From Bactrocera neohumeralis (taxonomy: Eukaryota; Arthropoda; Insecta; Diptera; Tephritidae): 64,000 nucleotides of DNA. Shown one piece after another: positions 22,270 to 33,305 of this stretch. Location of the stretch: contig NC_065921.1 in assembly GCF_024586455.1 (NCBI RefSeq), forward strand, positions 30,935,135 through 30,999,134, in the 5' to 3' direction. A program made the position numbers and the translations under genes. The notes below the pieces were generated by a model. It was not told the DNA's origin, ran no database searches, and worked only from the letters and a program-made list of their open reading frames with translations. Position 1 is the first letter of the stretch. Every line of letters begins with the position of its first letter.

Positions 22270-22859
22270 TTCGGACCGACAATGAAAACATGTTTTCGTG
22301 GGAAAAACTGGTTTTCGCCCTAAAACTTGTGTTTTCGTCCATGTAAAATCTGTCAAACGAAAACACATTGAAAACCAGTTTTCGCTGAAAACTACTTGAA
22401 AACTAGTTTAATCGATTTTATTGGAAGACATATTTTGCCGGCCCTAAATTGTTACTTGATATTTGTTTACATTCCATATACAAATACAGCTGGCACTTGA
22501 TATTGTCATATTAGGGGGATTTTCTTGCTCTTGCGAAACCTTGCACGGTGCAGAAATTGCAGAATTTTCCTCTTGGTGCAACGGCACAACAACAAACACA
22601 CGCCGAAAATTATTTGCAATGGCTGTACAATATGTCAGATAAGATCACTAGATTCTGCAATGGGTGCTCTCTTGCCCTTGCATATTTCGGTATAGGATTT
22701 TTGCATTTTGTGTCATTTTGCAATCTTGTAAGAGCACGAGAATCCCCCTATTGATAGTTGTCAGTGAAACCTCATCGAAAACACACATTGTCGGTCCGAA
22801 CGACTTAGATTCCACAACTCACAAATGTGTTTTCAAAATGTTTTCAATGTCGGTCCGAA
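22270..22859. mobile_element. MITE (590 bp) hosting a second MITE
   Basis: The ends TTCGGACCGACAATGAAAAC and the complement of CATTGTCGGTCCGAA type form the outer inverted repeat. An extra inward copy of the terminus, CATTGTCGGTCCGAACG, occurs at about 22784-22803. The interior is rich in GAAAAC/GTTTTC words near both ends. No coding region. It lies just upstream of the DH exon, in the 10-kb intron. Confidence 0.85.
22512..22752. mobile_element. nested MITE (about 240 bp)
   Basis: Inverted ends: ATTAGGGGGATTTTCTTGCT on the left and the complement of GAGCACGAGAATCCCCCTAT on the right, with GCTCTT shared further in. It sits inside the 22270-22859 MITE and must be the younger insertion. Confidence 0.78.
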
Positions 22860-23400
22860 TATATGTAGTACTATAACATGTTGAAGCATATGCTGAAATA
22901 TATGTTTCGATAATTTTGGATATCGAGTAATAGTACAGTTTAAATGTAGTTCCGTGTATATTTAAGTGTGAAAATGTTAAAAATAAGTTTTCGATAATAG
23001 TAAAAAGTGTTAATATATGTGCTACTATCGAAGTTTTCGATATACATATCAACATTTCAATCAAATAAATTATTTTAAAGAAACGACTTATCATTTTTGA
23101 TAGTCATAAAAAGGAAAAAATCGAGGTATTAATTACTGAACGTGTTTATTGAAATAAAAGTAATATTTTTGGCACTTTTTGCACTATTATTACTATACAT
23201 ATATATATTTTATGATTATATTTAACATATTTTATGGTATATTATTTTTCTTCTTGTAATATGTTTTTGAAGAACTCGATGACACATTTTTACGTGTGAG
23301 CGGTATATATCCAAAGAAATGCGTAACGCAAAAAATTTCGTCCGAAAGCCGTTCCGGACATTAATTTAATTATTGATCTAATATTTAACACCTAAAATTC
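22860..23400. other. AT-rich intron DNA, nothing coding recognised
   Basis: Repeated TTTCGATA words at 22905-23045 but no clear inverted termini or coding block. Confidence 0.35.
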
Positions 23401-23422
23401 TTCTTTCGAAAATCCCATAGAA

Positions 23423-24437
23423 ATGGGCGTTGAAGATTTTGTTCCTCAAATGGAATGCTCTGTCTCAAATGCAAACAGTGCAACGAGGCAGCTGCATCCG
23501 CTATTAGAAAGGGAAGACCGCGATAGAATTTTAGAGCCTCTGCTTTTTCTTGAGGAGGAACTATTCATTAGTAGTGACAAGGTAGCGCAAATAGGTAGAA
23601 TCTGACAACAGGAACAGATAGAAAAAAATTGTGGGAAGATAATAGGAATTTAAAAATAAAATTGGACGAAAAAGAACAGGAGAATAGGAATTTAAAGGCT
23701 CAGTTGGTCCAAAGGGCAACTGAATTAGAAAGATGTTGGGAATTGTTAGGAAGTAGTTCATTTAGAGAAAAGTCAGATCCTCTTGAGATAGTTTGCAGAA
23801 AAATTCCTTCTCAGTTATATACTTGTATTGGCAGTAGTTTTTAAAATAGTCTTCGCCAAAATCACGGTCGGCGATATGATAGTTTTTTTTTAAGCCAAAG
23901 CTTTGGGCGTATTTTTTTTTTTGGCGCCAATAGCTTACTGCTACCTTAAGCACCAACTTAGTGTTCCCTCGGAAAATACTTTACATATACTACTAATACT
24001 TTTGTCGCAAATTGGCTTCGTTTTCCATGTTGTGCCCAAAGCAGCATCAAGTCTTTGCAAATTAGGAATAAGGAATTTTCGTTCGTGTACTACTAGGTTA
24101 ATGTTCTCTAGTTTTTTTAGCCACAGTAATTTCAGATCACAGCCTTAATGCTCTTTTCAGATCCATCACTTTAGATAGTAGTTTGGAAATAAACTTTTTA
24201 AAAGAAAATGCATTTAAATATTTTTGCGGCGTTCTTTATTTGAAAAATTTTAAAATGCACACTTACTTCCTGCAATTACCTTATTTAGGAGATGAAATTC
24301 CTTCAGATAAATTCATCTTCCTACACCAAAACCAGATCGATACATGCAACTTATTGAAGCCGCCTGAAGAATTTGTTGCACTTATTAATAACTTAGAAGA
24401 AAAATTTGTTGAGGAATTGCACAGAAATTATCATTAA
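23423..24437 (+). pseudogene. possible P-element/THAP9-like transposase remnant
   Basis: Three plus-strand open stretches follow each other. 23423-23605 is acidic and starts with an ATG. 23629-23844 is a clear coiled coil of heptads (RNLKIKLDEKEQENRNLKAQ and onward). About 23930-24000 has YCYLKHQLSVPSENTLHILL, and 24183-24437 has NFLKENAFKYFCGVLYLKNF and EEFVALINNLEEKFVEELH. A coiled coil after the N-terminus and a LPS.STL-like block resemble P-element/THAP9 transposases. Stops between the parts show it is broken. No terminal repeats were found, so the family is weakly supported. Confidence 0.4.
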
Positions 24438-24785
24438 ATTCATGTAGGAGAAGTTCTTTTTACTAAATTAAAAAGTATTAGGTGAAGACTTTGACCCAAA
24501 TGTTCCTCCTCAGTTAGAATTAGAATTTATTTTGTAACCAAATTTTTGAATAAGGATACCCAATTTTTTGTGAGTTTCGCACTTGTAGCGTTTTATTTTT
24601 TTTTTTAGTAGTTACAACGAGCTAAATAATAAATATTAAAAAAAGAAGATTTTTCAAACAGATTGGCTACTTCAAGATACTTTAGAGTTAGGATGATTTT
24701 AGAAAGTTTTTAATTATAATTTAGAATTTGGGGATTGGCATTTGTATATATGTATGTATATTTTTATAGTTATAAGTCTTATATA

Positions 24786-24960
24786 CAGTCAAATCTGGAT
24801 AAGCGATAGTTCAAGGGAGCATAATCTCATTCTCGCTTATAGAGGTTTCTAACTAACCCGAGTTTCTCGCCAATTCAGGTACATGGGTAGCGATTCTCAG
24901 TCAATTGATTGACTATAAACTGAGTAAGTCCGACAAACAGGACGGTACACAGGCACACGT
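24786..24960 (+). repeat. pogo/Tigger-like terminal fragment
   Basis: Begins CAGTCAAATCTGGATAAGCG, resembling the CAGTC-type ends of pogo/Tigger elements, and contains an inward block TCTCGCTTATAGAGGTTTCT in the other direction. No coding content. Whether it belongs to the transposase remnant at 25831-27371 is unclear. Confidence 0.45.
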
Positions 24961-25044
24961 GTTTATTCGAAAAGAATGCGATAAAATAATATCGTTATTT
25001 AGATCTATTCAATAGAATAGGCACAATATTGATAAAAAACAATA

Positions 25045-25264
25045 CAAAAACAAGTAAGGAAGTTCGGGTGCAACCGAACATTTTATACTCTTGCAGCTTG
25101 CTAGAATTGAAGCCAGGGAAATATTTATGAAGTAAAGCGTCAACCAGAGGATCGGAATCTAAGAAATTGTATATGTTCATACACTCTATATTGTAACAGT
25201 ATTTTTAAAAAATCGAAAGTTATTATATGTAGTAGATGGGCGTATCGACCCGATATCGACCCGA
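25045..25264 (-). repeat. fragment of DINE-like repeat family A (stem-loop end)
   Basis: Contains CAAGTAAGGAAGTTCGGGTG, a CAACCGAAC arm, TTTTATACTCTTGCAGCTTG and about 180 bp of matching interior. It stops at TTAA where the family C element begins, as if cut by that insertion. Confidence 0.7.
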
Positions 25265-25815
25265 TATTATCTATTAAGGGGGTATTCTATTCTAGAATTT
25301 TGAAAAATTCGATTTTTTTTCATATATTTAAAGTTTAGACCCTTAAGAACATATCCTCCAAAGGATTTTTAAAAATTAAAATTATTTTAAGAGCTACAGT
25401 TACTTTAGTGACGCAGTACCTAGCCCGGTTCGGCCGTATCGAATTTTTAAACGCGTTTTTCTCGAAACTACTTTTTTCCACACGGTACCGGCATTATCTC
25501 AAGTTCCATACAACCGATTTACTTGAAATTTATATAATCCTTTATCGTTCCTACCAGCATCGTGTCAAAATTTTTGGTTTTTATATTTTAAAAAAATTCA
25601 GAAATTTCAAAAAAAAAGCGTAAAAAATGATTTTTATTTTCAGGCAGTCGCCATTTTTCAAAAAAAAATTTTTTCGTGTTCCCTGAAATAGGGACTATAA
25701 CAGCATCCTTACTGATTAAGAATTTCTTTTGATTTTTTTTTCAGACCACCAGGAGAGTCAGGATCAATGTCACCAGGGTGCGCCATGTTTTTTTGCACCT
25801 GTCTCTCACCCCCTC
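25265..25815 (+). repeat. dispersed repeat family C, copy 1 (possible TTAA-type MITE)
   Basis: Begins TTAAGGGGGTATTCTATTCT and shares about 500 bp with 51733-52360 (GAATTTTGAAAAATTCGATT; ACGGTACCGGCATTATCTCA; GACTATAACAGCATCCTTAC). The right end reads CCCCCTCTAATT, a rough inverse of the left tip. That hints at a TTAA target and short terminal repeats, but the right border is degraded. No protein-coding frame. Confidence 0.55.
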
Positions 25816-25830
25816 TAATTATTTTAATTT

Positions 25831-27371
25831 TTAATATTTTTTTGTAAAATTTCTTGATAGGGAATTGTTTTGATGATTCGGTTTAAATATTTCTGCTCTG
25901 TCACTTAAAGAGTCGTTCTCCAAAATGCATTCTTCCAACTGCTTTGCCATATTTAAAACTTTCTCCATATTTTTTAGTGAAAAGTTTTTATTTTCAACAT
26001 TGGTAAGATCGTCAGAGCTACATATCTCCAACTGACTCTTCATTTGTCATTGCCACTAAACTTTCTTCATTTATTTCCTCGTCCGCAATTAATTCTTGAA
26101 TATCAGTTATTTCATCAAATCCATCACCTTCTACTGCATGCGGCAAACTCACTATATTCCTATATTCATCTTCTATTGGTGTAAAAACAGCGCCCGAACG
26201 CCTATTTCCGGTATTACTGCTTTCCAACAAGTTTTTATTGTTGAAGGACGAATTTCTCTAAGAGACGCATCAACAATTTCAACGGAATTTAAAATTGTAA
26301 ATTGTTTCCACACTTCTTTAACCGTAATATTTGCTGACTCCATCTTCTCTAATATTACCTCAAAGGATTTCCGAATGTAGTAAGCTTTGAATGCTGCTAT
26401 TATGCCCTGATCTAAAGGCGATGTGATCTTTGGCGGTAAAAATTCGATTTGAACATTAGGATGACTTAAAATAGGCGAATGGGATGGCGCATTATCTAAA
26501 AGTAGTAAAACTTTAAATGCTAAGTTCTTTTTTTAGATAATTTTCTACGTCAGGAAAGCAATGATAAAATCAATCATTAAACTGGCAATCATCCATGATT
26601 TTTTGTTGGCTCTCCAATACATTGGAAGGTTGTTTTTGTTGCATTGTTTCATACATTTCACCAGGTGCATTACTGCACAGCAATAATGTTATTCGATCTT
26701 TCGAAACTTTAAAGCCAGGAGCTCTTTTTCCGTTTTTCGAAATAAAAGTTCTTGAAGGAAGTTTTTTCTACCACAAGCTTGTCTCATCTTCGTTGAACAC
26801 TTGTTCGGGTAAATAAGCATTTTCTTTCAAAATTGAATTAATCGATATTTTTCTGCTGCATCTGCGTCTGCGAATGCACTTTCTCCCTGTATTTTTAAAT
26901 TGTGAAGTCCATGAATTTTCCAAACCATCCATTACTAGTTACGAATTGAATTGATTGTCTTCACAGATTGACGATGGTCCTGTTTCCTTTAAATAATTAA
27001 ATATTTTTAGCGCTTTATGCTTAATTACATTCCCATTTTTTTGTATTGTCTTCTATCCACACCACAAGCTCCGTTTTCTCCATTATCTGCGGTATAGGAC
27101 GAGCAGTTACTTTCGCGACAACAGAGGATCCAGATGCTACTGAACTTCTAATTTTTTCTTCGTTTTGTTTGATAGTTCTTATTGTTGACTCATTTAAGTT
27201 AAAATGTCTGGCAATATTACTTATCGTCTCTTGATTTTGAAGTCGATCCAAAATCTGTATTTTTAATTCAATGGATAAATAGTTTCGTTTTAACGGCATT
27301 TTTTCATTCGGAATTTTTGTGGCTAAATTTAAAATAATTTTATCATAACTCTGTTGCGAAAAAAACAACAA
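25831..27371 (-). pseudogene. pogo/Tigger/Jerky-like transposase
   Basis: On the minus strand an ATG near 27300 opens KRNYLSIELKIQILDRLQNQ and IARHFNLNESTIRTIKQNEE, a Psq/CENP-B-type helix-turn-helix. Downstream frames (about 26900-26400) carry degraded catalytic core pieces, including PNVQIEFLPPKITSPLDQGI followed by IAAFKAYYIRKSF, the last Asp block of the DDE_1 superfamily. The acidic tail (EITDIQELIADEEINEESL, 26018-26230, and 25831-26043) completes it. Stops and shifts break the frame. A TIR-like end with AACCGCG and GGTTTATCTGTA lies at 27747-27811. Confidence 0.78.
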
Positions 27372-27811
27372 CTGTCTAAGTTTTTTAAATTTGACTGGAA
27401 TTAGACTGAATATATTTTCGCAATTTTTTACACGCTTTAGATTGATGCTTTTATTTGCAATGCCGACAAAAAACTAACAAAAAAATTATTATATCAAATC
27501 AAAGTAGCATTATTCGTTGTGTGTTTTTAGAACCGCAGGAAACCCCTTTTTTTATAATTTTGTCGTTGACTACACAATTACGTATTTGTTTGTCACTTTG
27601 TAAGCACACGTTCGAGTATAGGGTGGAAATGCTTCAAAAAAGATAGGTATCAAAGTATACAAAATGCAAAGAATTTTATTTGGGCAAGACAACCTTTTTC
27701 AAATTAAAATAGTAAATATTCAAAAAATTTTCGTAAAAATCGCGTTGTAAGAAATTAAACCGCGAAAATACGTTTAGGAAACCGCGTTGTAGGTGGTTTA
27801 TCTGTATTAAA

Positions 27812-28110
27812 TTTAATCGAAATCGGTTGGTCGGGTCCCGTAATATGGGATTTTACCAAAAAGTGAGCGGTGCCAAGCCCATTGTCCAATTTTCACAACG
27901 GCTCTCACAAAGCCTTCTCATAACATCTCCGAAGTAAAATTTAAGCAGTAGTAGTAAGTAGTTATGTATTTATTGCGATTTTAGTAGTTTTGAACTGTAC
28001 CGGTATATGGGGAGTGAGCGCGGTTATCTTCCGATTTTATCCATTTTAATGATGTCGGCAGGGTAGCTCTTGTCATTTACGAGATATATACAAAAAAATG
28101 CGACTTTCGT
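27812..28110 (-). repeat. internal fragment of DINE-like repeat family A
   Basis: Matches the interior of 15805-17380: AATCGGTTGGTCGGG, CCAATTTTCACA-CGGCTCTC, and ATATGGGGAGTGAGCG with TTCCGATTTTATCCATTTT. Neither end of the element is present. Confidence 0.7.
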
Positions 28111-29099
28111 GGAAAAATCAGGTTTAGAGCCCCGTCCTACCTCGCCGGTGTAAGTTTCGACTTTGTCGCAATAGGGACTTTTGTAGAGGAGGAATATGTG
28201 TTTAAAGTCAAAGCGATGCCATAAAATACCTCTGAGCTATAGACATTTTAAGATAAAAAAAACACGATTGTCGTATTTTTCAATGGAAAATTCTTACATG
28301 CCTTGGTCCAGTCCTTAATGTTAATATTAAGCGCTCAAATTTTCAGGGAACTTTTTTAGGATATTTCCAAGGAAATTTAATGATGGGATTGAAAAAAATA
28401 AATAGGTAAAAAAACACCCTAATATATGTATGTGTATGATGAAAAAAAACATAAAAAACAATAATATATGTACGAATATACGTACACGTAAATACCAAAT
28501 ATTATAAAAAAATAACACACAAAAAATCGCATGCCTGGTACAATAACATGAATAACAAAGAGAGTTGCAAAAAGTTGCAGCTAAAATTAAAAGCATAGAC
28601 TTGGAAAACATTAACTAATATAAACAAACTTGATTCATTTGAGGGCTAGACAGGGTCCCAACATTTTGTATACCTTAAATCGATGTATAAAGAAAAACAT
28701 ACCACTCAAAAGAGCACTTACGAAACAATTATTTTAAAATAGTAAAACAGCATATTATTATGTGAAAACCACTTTGTTCTATAACATATACCTTTATTCT
28801 CAATACTCATTTTGATTTATGGGGATTAAACACGATTTTATATTGCAATTTAATTTATTATAAGAGATAATTTTTAAGCTATTTTCACTGCACAGTCCGC
28901 GTGTTTCTATTGTCTCACTTCTCTCGCTTTTGGTACCGCGTACGAATGGGATAGAGCAAAAATGTACTTGTATTTACCGTTAGTTTTATTGGTGTTATAA
29001 GAAATAGCTTTGATACAAACTGTGGTAAATTTCAAATTTTTTTTTTTATTTTTGGTCTATGAAATCGACCGGTGTGCGATGTTCCAAAGAGTGCTTGCA
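28111..29099. other. AT-rich DNA, nothing coding recognised
   Basis: A stretch at 28130-28215 (CCCGTCCTACCTCGCCGGTG) is GC-richer and may extend repeat A, but I could not align it. The rest is low-complexity A/T runs. Confidence 0.35.
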
Positions 29100-29103
29100 T
29101 TAA

Positions 29104-29787
29104 GGGGGAGCCTGCTTTAGAGGCTTAAAAAATTAGATTTTTTTGAGGAGTTTTTTGGGAGGGAAAGAAATAATTGATTAAAGCGAAATTTCTAGGGCTT
29201 ATAGTTATATGTTTAAACATCATTCGTTTGGGAAGCAATTGCCCGATGGCGGACGGCGGGCAGGATGCAGGTCGCAATTTCTCTCGGAAACAAAAAATTC
29301 AAAGATATTCATATTTTTAAGTAATTTATCTTCTAGTTAAACTAAAAAAATTCCAAAAAATAATTGTAAAATTTTACATTTTTTTATAAATTGAAAAAAG
29401 AGTGGTTTTTGACCAAAAAGTTTTGAACTTATGTTGTTTAAAAATATGTTCAAACTTGACTTTAGTTCCTAGTTTTTTTTTAGTTTAAATAGAAGATAAT
29501 TTAATGCCAAAGATAATAAACTTTGCCCAATTCCATAAGACGTTTAGTTTTTTCTATCCTGCCCGCCATTTAAGAAAAATTGTAAAAATGAAAAACTGAG
29601 AAATCGCGCATCAAAGTTTTCGCTTTCTGCCCAAGCGCTCATATATCTGCTAGACTCTCGTCACTATTTCCCTTCTAGCTTCGAAAATATTTCAAATTCC
29701 CATCTATAACTTTGGGGACATATTCTTAAATTATTTTTAAGATTTAAGCCATTAAAATTGAATTTTTGAAGCTTCTAAAGCCCCGCC
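29104..29787. mobile_element. foldback MITE with TTAA flanks, piggyBac type
   Basis: GGGGGAGCCTGCTTTAGAGG at the left and the complement of AAGCTTCTAAAGCCCCGCC at the right are inverted ends, each directly flanked by TTAA, the piggyBac target. The interior is also palindromic: GGCGGGCAGGAT at 29257 pairs with ATCCTGCCCGCC at 29557, and TTTATCTTCTAGTTAAACTA with its partner near 29480. No transposase. Confidence 0.82.
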
Positions 29788-29791
29788 TTAA

Positions 29792-30620
29792 CAGGTTAGA
29801 AGATTTTGGAGGTGCAACAGCTTATAGCACAGCAAATATCGACGTCGAATTACAAAAAGATGGCTGCAAAATAAATTCGAAGTTGCAAGTAGTACCTGAC
29901 GAATTTATGACATGCGATGTGTTGACTGGAAATGATTTTTTTATGTCAGAAAGATTGTAATTTAGTTATTCAATCGGACAACATGATGATATGCTATACA
30001 TATATAAGTTATTACTAAGGTTCGATGACTGTTTCGCAGAAGGCATGGCAAGGCTTGAACGATGTAAGACTACATGTATGGAAGCACAGGTGAACACCGA
30101 GAAACTAGTTGTAGGTAGACAATATCAAGTGTTTTTTATTATGTTTAAGACCAGTATTTGCAACGATATTAAAATGGGATCAGTTTTTGGGCAACCACGC
30201 AAAATAACAAAATTCACTACTAAACAGTTCCAGGAGTTCATCGATAAGCATGGTATTCAACCCAAGAAGAGCAGTTCGAACGAGTAGATAAAACTGCTTC
30301 AAAATGTACGAATGAAACGTCCAGAATATGAAGCAATGAATCAACTCCCAACGTAATGAGGTTACCAAACTCACGCCAAATGAACTCGTGTTTCATTTCA
30401 ATACTAGAGACGTAAGCACAGGGTTACGATAACGGTAAATTGATTTCGGCATTAAACGAGATGAAGCAGCCAGCAACATCATGGCAGAGAGGGATAAATG
30501 GAAAAACCGAAACGAAACGAAATCGGGGACTTAGTGGTTATCGATCATGCTCATAATGCGACAGGCGAGTCACATAAGCTGGATGTATTTTTATATTTGT
30601 TAAATATTAATTTTAAATAA
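29792..30620 (+). pseudogene. Ty3/Gypsy pol fragment, internally deleted
   Basis: Protease end: VPDEFMTCDVLTGNDFFMSE (about 29905). Lead-in to reverse transcriptase: DDCFAEGMARLERCKTTCME (30015). The sequence then jumps to integrase: TTKQFQEFIDKHGIQ (about 30220), and on to an integrase C-terminal part, EIGDLVVIDHAHNATGESHK (30510-30580). Reverse transcriptase, RNase H and the integrase core are missing, and stops occur after 30287. The TTAA-type MITE abuts its left side. Confidence 0.72.
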
Positions 30621-31009
30621 ACCATATACATATTTTATACATTTATTCAAGTTGTCGCTGAAAAGTACAGACAGTCACCCGGAGTTCAACTCGTCTTGTC
30701 AGCCTGATCATTTATATGTGTATAACTCTATATACATACTTGTATATCTCGGTGCCGTTTATTTACGGTATTTTCATTTGAGTTTGTTGTAAAAACAAAT
30801 AAAGTTCGACATGGTGTTTTCAATAGGAAGCTGAAATGGTAGCTTTACATAAAACACATTTACAAACGGCAAATACCCGATTAAATGGGTAAAAGAGATT
30901 ATACTGAACAATTTAATTAAAAAGATAGATAGATAGATAAAAGTTTTAAGTTTTCGATCTGGCCATCGCTTGTTTCCAACTGCTAAGCGTCAAAGCTTCC
31001 TGAACTCGA
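30621..31009. other. AT-rich DNA with a short (GATA)n run
   Basis: GATAGATAGATAGATAAAAG at about 30922-30941. No coding block. Confidence 0.4.
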
Positions 31010-31612
31010 TCAGCTGTTCTGATATACCAAGAGGCACCTGTGCATAAAAGCTTTTGAAAAAGTGGGAGTGGCCACGCCCCCTAATAAATTTAATGTGCAT
31101 ATGTCCTAAATCACTAAAGCTACAAGAACCAAATTCGCCTAGCACGAATATTACAAGAACTCCTACCGATAGTGTGAAAATGGATGAAATCGGTTGAAAA
31201 CCCCGCTCACTCCCCATATAAAGGTACTGTTTAAAACTACTGAAAGCGCGATAAATCGATAACTATACGCGGCAGAAACATAAAAACTTGCCCCAGGGAA
31301 CATGGTAACAATTGGACTCGGGACCCGACTGACCGATTTCGAATTTGGATAATAACCATGCTTACTTTTTATATACAATAATTTTAAATTCCACTTGATT
31401 CGTTCAGTTTTCAGTACAGAAATCAAGAAACAATTCTATAACGGAATTAAACTTTGCACGAATAATTCCTTTAGAGTATGCCACTTTATGACCAAAAATT
31501 GTTCAAATCCAACCAAAAATGTTCAAGACCTTAGCCACCGAATATGTTGACCCTAGTACCTTTAGTTGTCTTTTGTTCGAAAATATCGGTCAATGTGTAA
31601 GATATGCAATAG
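31010..31612 (+). repeat. internal fragment of DINE-like repeat family A
   Basis: Matches the complement of 16430-17050: AAAAGTGGGAGTGGCCACGC, GTGTGAAAATGGATGAAATC, CCCCATATAAAGGTACTG and CCAAAAATTGTTCAAATCC. Both termini are absent. It ends where the mariner N-terminal fragment begins. Confidence 0.72.
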
Positions 31613-31613
31613 A

Positions 31614-31800
31614 GGCTTATCCACGGTGTTGTTTTCACCCGCTCTGAATCGTCGAAACCATTCCTCCGCAGTTCGAAGTGATAGAGTACCATCCCCCAAA
31701 ACACCATTAATATCACGGAACGTTTCTCTAGCGAATTTGTCTTTAACGAAGGAAAACATTAATATAGCGCGAATTTCGGCGTTAGTGAACTCCATGCTTA
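31614..31800 (-). pseudogene. mariner transposase N-terminal fragment
   Basis: A minus-strand start at 31795 gives MEFTNAEIRAILMFSFVKDK and GTLSLRTAEEWFRRFRAGEN, the two helix-turn-helix units of a mariner-type DNA-binding domain. The catalytic domain is absent; the coding sequence is replaced by repeat A sequence at about 31613. It differs from the other mariner N-termini here. Confidence 0.75.
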
Positions 31801-32315
31801 CACACGTCTATAACTGTTGAACGCAATATCCAAACTAATCATGCATAGCGTCATTTTTTAGGTTATGTCAAGACCTCTCAAAGATGTATAGTATTGCCAG
31901 ATACGAGCTCCGTAGGTATTTATACATAGGCGCGAAATTAAAAAGGCAAAAAGGCGGATATTTGACAACTTAATAATTGTGTATTAAAGCAATGTCGCCG
32001 TCCCCAATTTCAAAATCAAAATAAAACTATTGCAGGTTGTAGCTCTACTGAAAACTCTTTACTCTTGCATTTTGTGATTTGAAATCAATGTTTGAAGATG
32101 ACTAAATTGTGACCGATTTGTGAATTGAATAGAGTGTAGAAAACACAAAATACAAAAGAACACAAAACAATTGCTTCAAAAAAGTTGATGAAATGCACTC
32201 AGATAAAATAATTAACTGATATACCCCAACGTCCCAATACATGTACTTCCCATGCCTACTGATCCATGCCATACAGACTATTTCTGGATACTTGACAAAT
32301 GTACTATATACTTAC

Positions 32316-32447
32316 AACATTCGAAAATTTGCGTCGTCTCCTTTATTACCGAAGACAGATACGGAATCATTGGAAAAATCCAATATATTGGTAGGAATCC
32401 ATCCTTCTTTGCCATTTTCAGTTGAACCAAATAATCTCACATACCAC
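32316..32447 (-). CDS. host exon: second half of SH3 domain, probable Unc-89/obscurin gene
   Basis: A 132-bp exon with a TTTCATAG acceptor and a GTAAGTAT donor. It starts by completing an Arg codon, then encodes WYVRLFGSTENGKEGWIPTN followed by ILDF, the conserved Trp, Gly-Trp-(I/V)-P and Asn of an SH3 C-terminus. It ends in phase 2 (ATG TT), which the first base of the DH exon at 22175 completes as Leu. The 10.1-kb intron after it carries a pogo-like transposase, MITEs and a gypsy fragment. Confidence 0.83.
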
Positions 32448-32512
32448 CTATGAAATAATCACTTTTACATATTTGGTCACTTATAATATTATTTAAATAG
32501 TATAGTATGTAC

Positions 32513-32721
32513 CTCGAGTTAAGCTCTGGTTTAAAGTCACGTAATTTCTCTCTGAAATTTATAAATTTTGTATTATTTAATATCTCATAATTTTTCATGT
32601 ACCTCGAAAACGTATCGCCCTCAGTTGTTTTTAAAATTTCCACTAGATCTCCTCTAGATAAAGATATTGAATCGGGTGAGTCCGCCAAAAATTCCTGATT
32701 TATTACTAGAATGTTGTCAAT
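32513..32721 (-). CDS. host exon: first half of SH3 domain, probable Unc-89/obscurin gene
   Basis: A 209-bp exon with a TTATTTTAG acceptor and a GTACAT donor; the intron to the next exon is only 65 bp. It encodes DNILVINQEFLADSPDSISL and SRGDLVEILK, the beta strands and acidic RT-loop start of an SH3 domain. A longer n-Src-side insert (KNYEILNNTKFINFREKLRD) follows before the next exon supplies the conserved Trp. It opens in phase 0, so an upstream coding exon must exist to the right; I could not identify it. Confidence 0.8.
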
Positions 32722-33305
32722 CTAAAATAAATTAAATTTTAATAAAAATGCTGTTCGTTTTCCAGTTTTCTAATTCACGTATACAAATTATTTATTTATC
32801 TCAGATAAATTCACACTAATTTGTTCAACAATTGATACAAACAACCGACTAATCGTGATAGATATGGGGTTACGTAACCCAAACATTCAAGATAATTAGG
32901 CTAACCTCCTACAACCAACAAATAGATAAAATCGGGTAATAATTTCACCCCATCCCCACATAACGGTTCCATTTAAAACTACTAAAGGATTTTCCAATAG
33001 GAAGGATATGATTTCTAAGTGTCGTTTCGGCCATGTGTCATGATCAACAATTTTTTTCCTTGTATTCAGTAATGCTTACAATTTCAACCTGATTCGAAGC
33101 GATCTGAGTGTTGTTTGTCAGAGTGGAAAAAAATAAATAACAAATTTAAATAGAAATGAATTCGAAAAAAAATTTCTGTTCTAATAACCAATCACAAAAA
33201 AACTAAATTAACAGTCCATTTGTTGCTTGATGTTATAATATTTATAGTCTGACATCAGACACTCCTGAGCTAGTCTCTTGACAGTTAGCAACAAACTGAC
33301 TGATA

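Noticed and set aside
28327..28611. 94-codon hydrophobic minus-strand frame
   Set aside because: Hydrophobicity comes from A/T runs; no conserved residues, no splice borders, no neighbours to support it.
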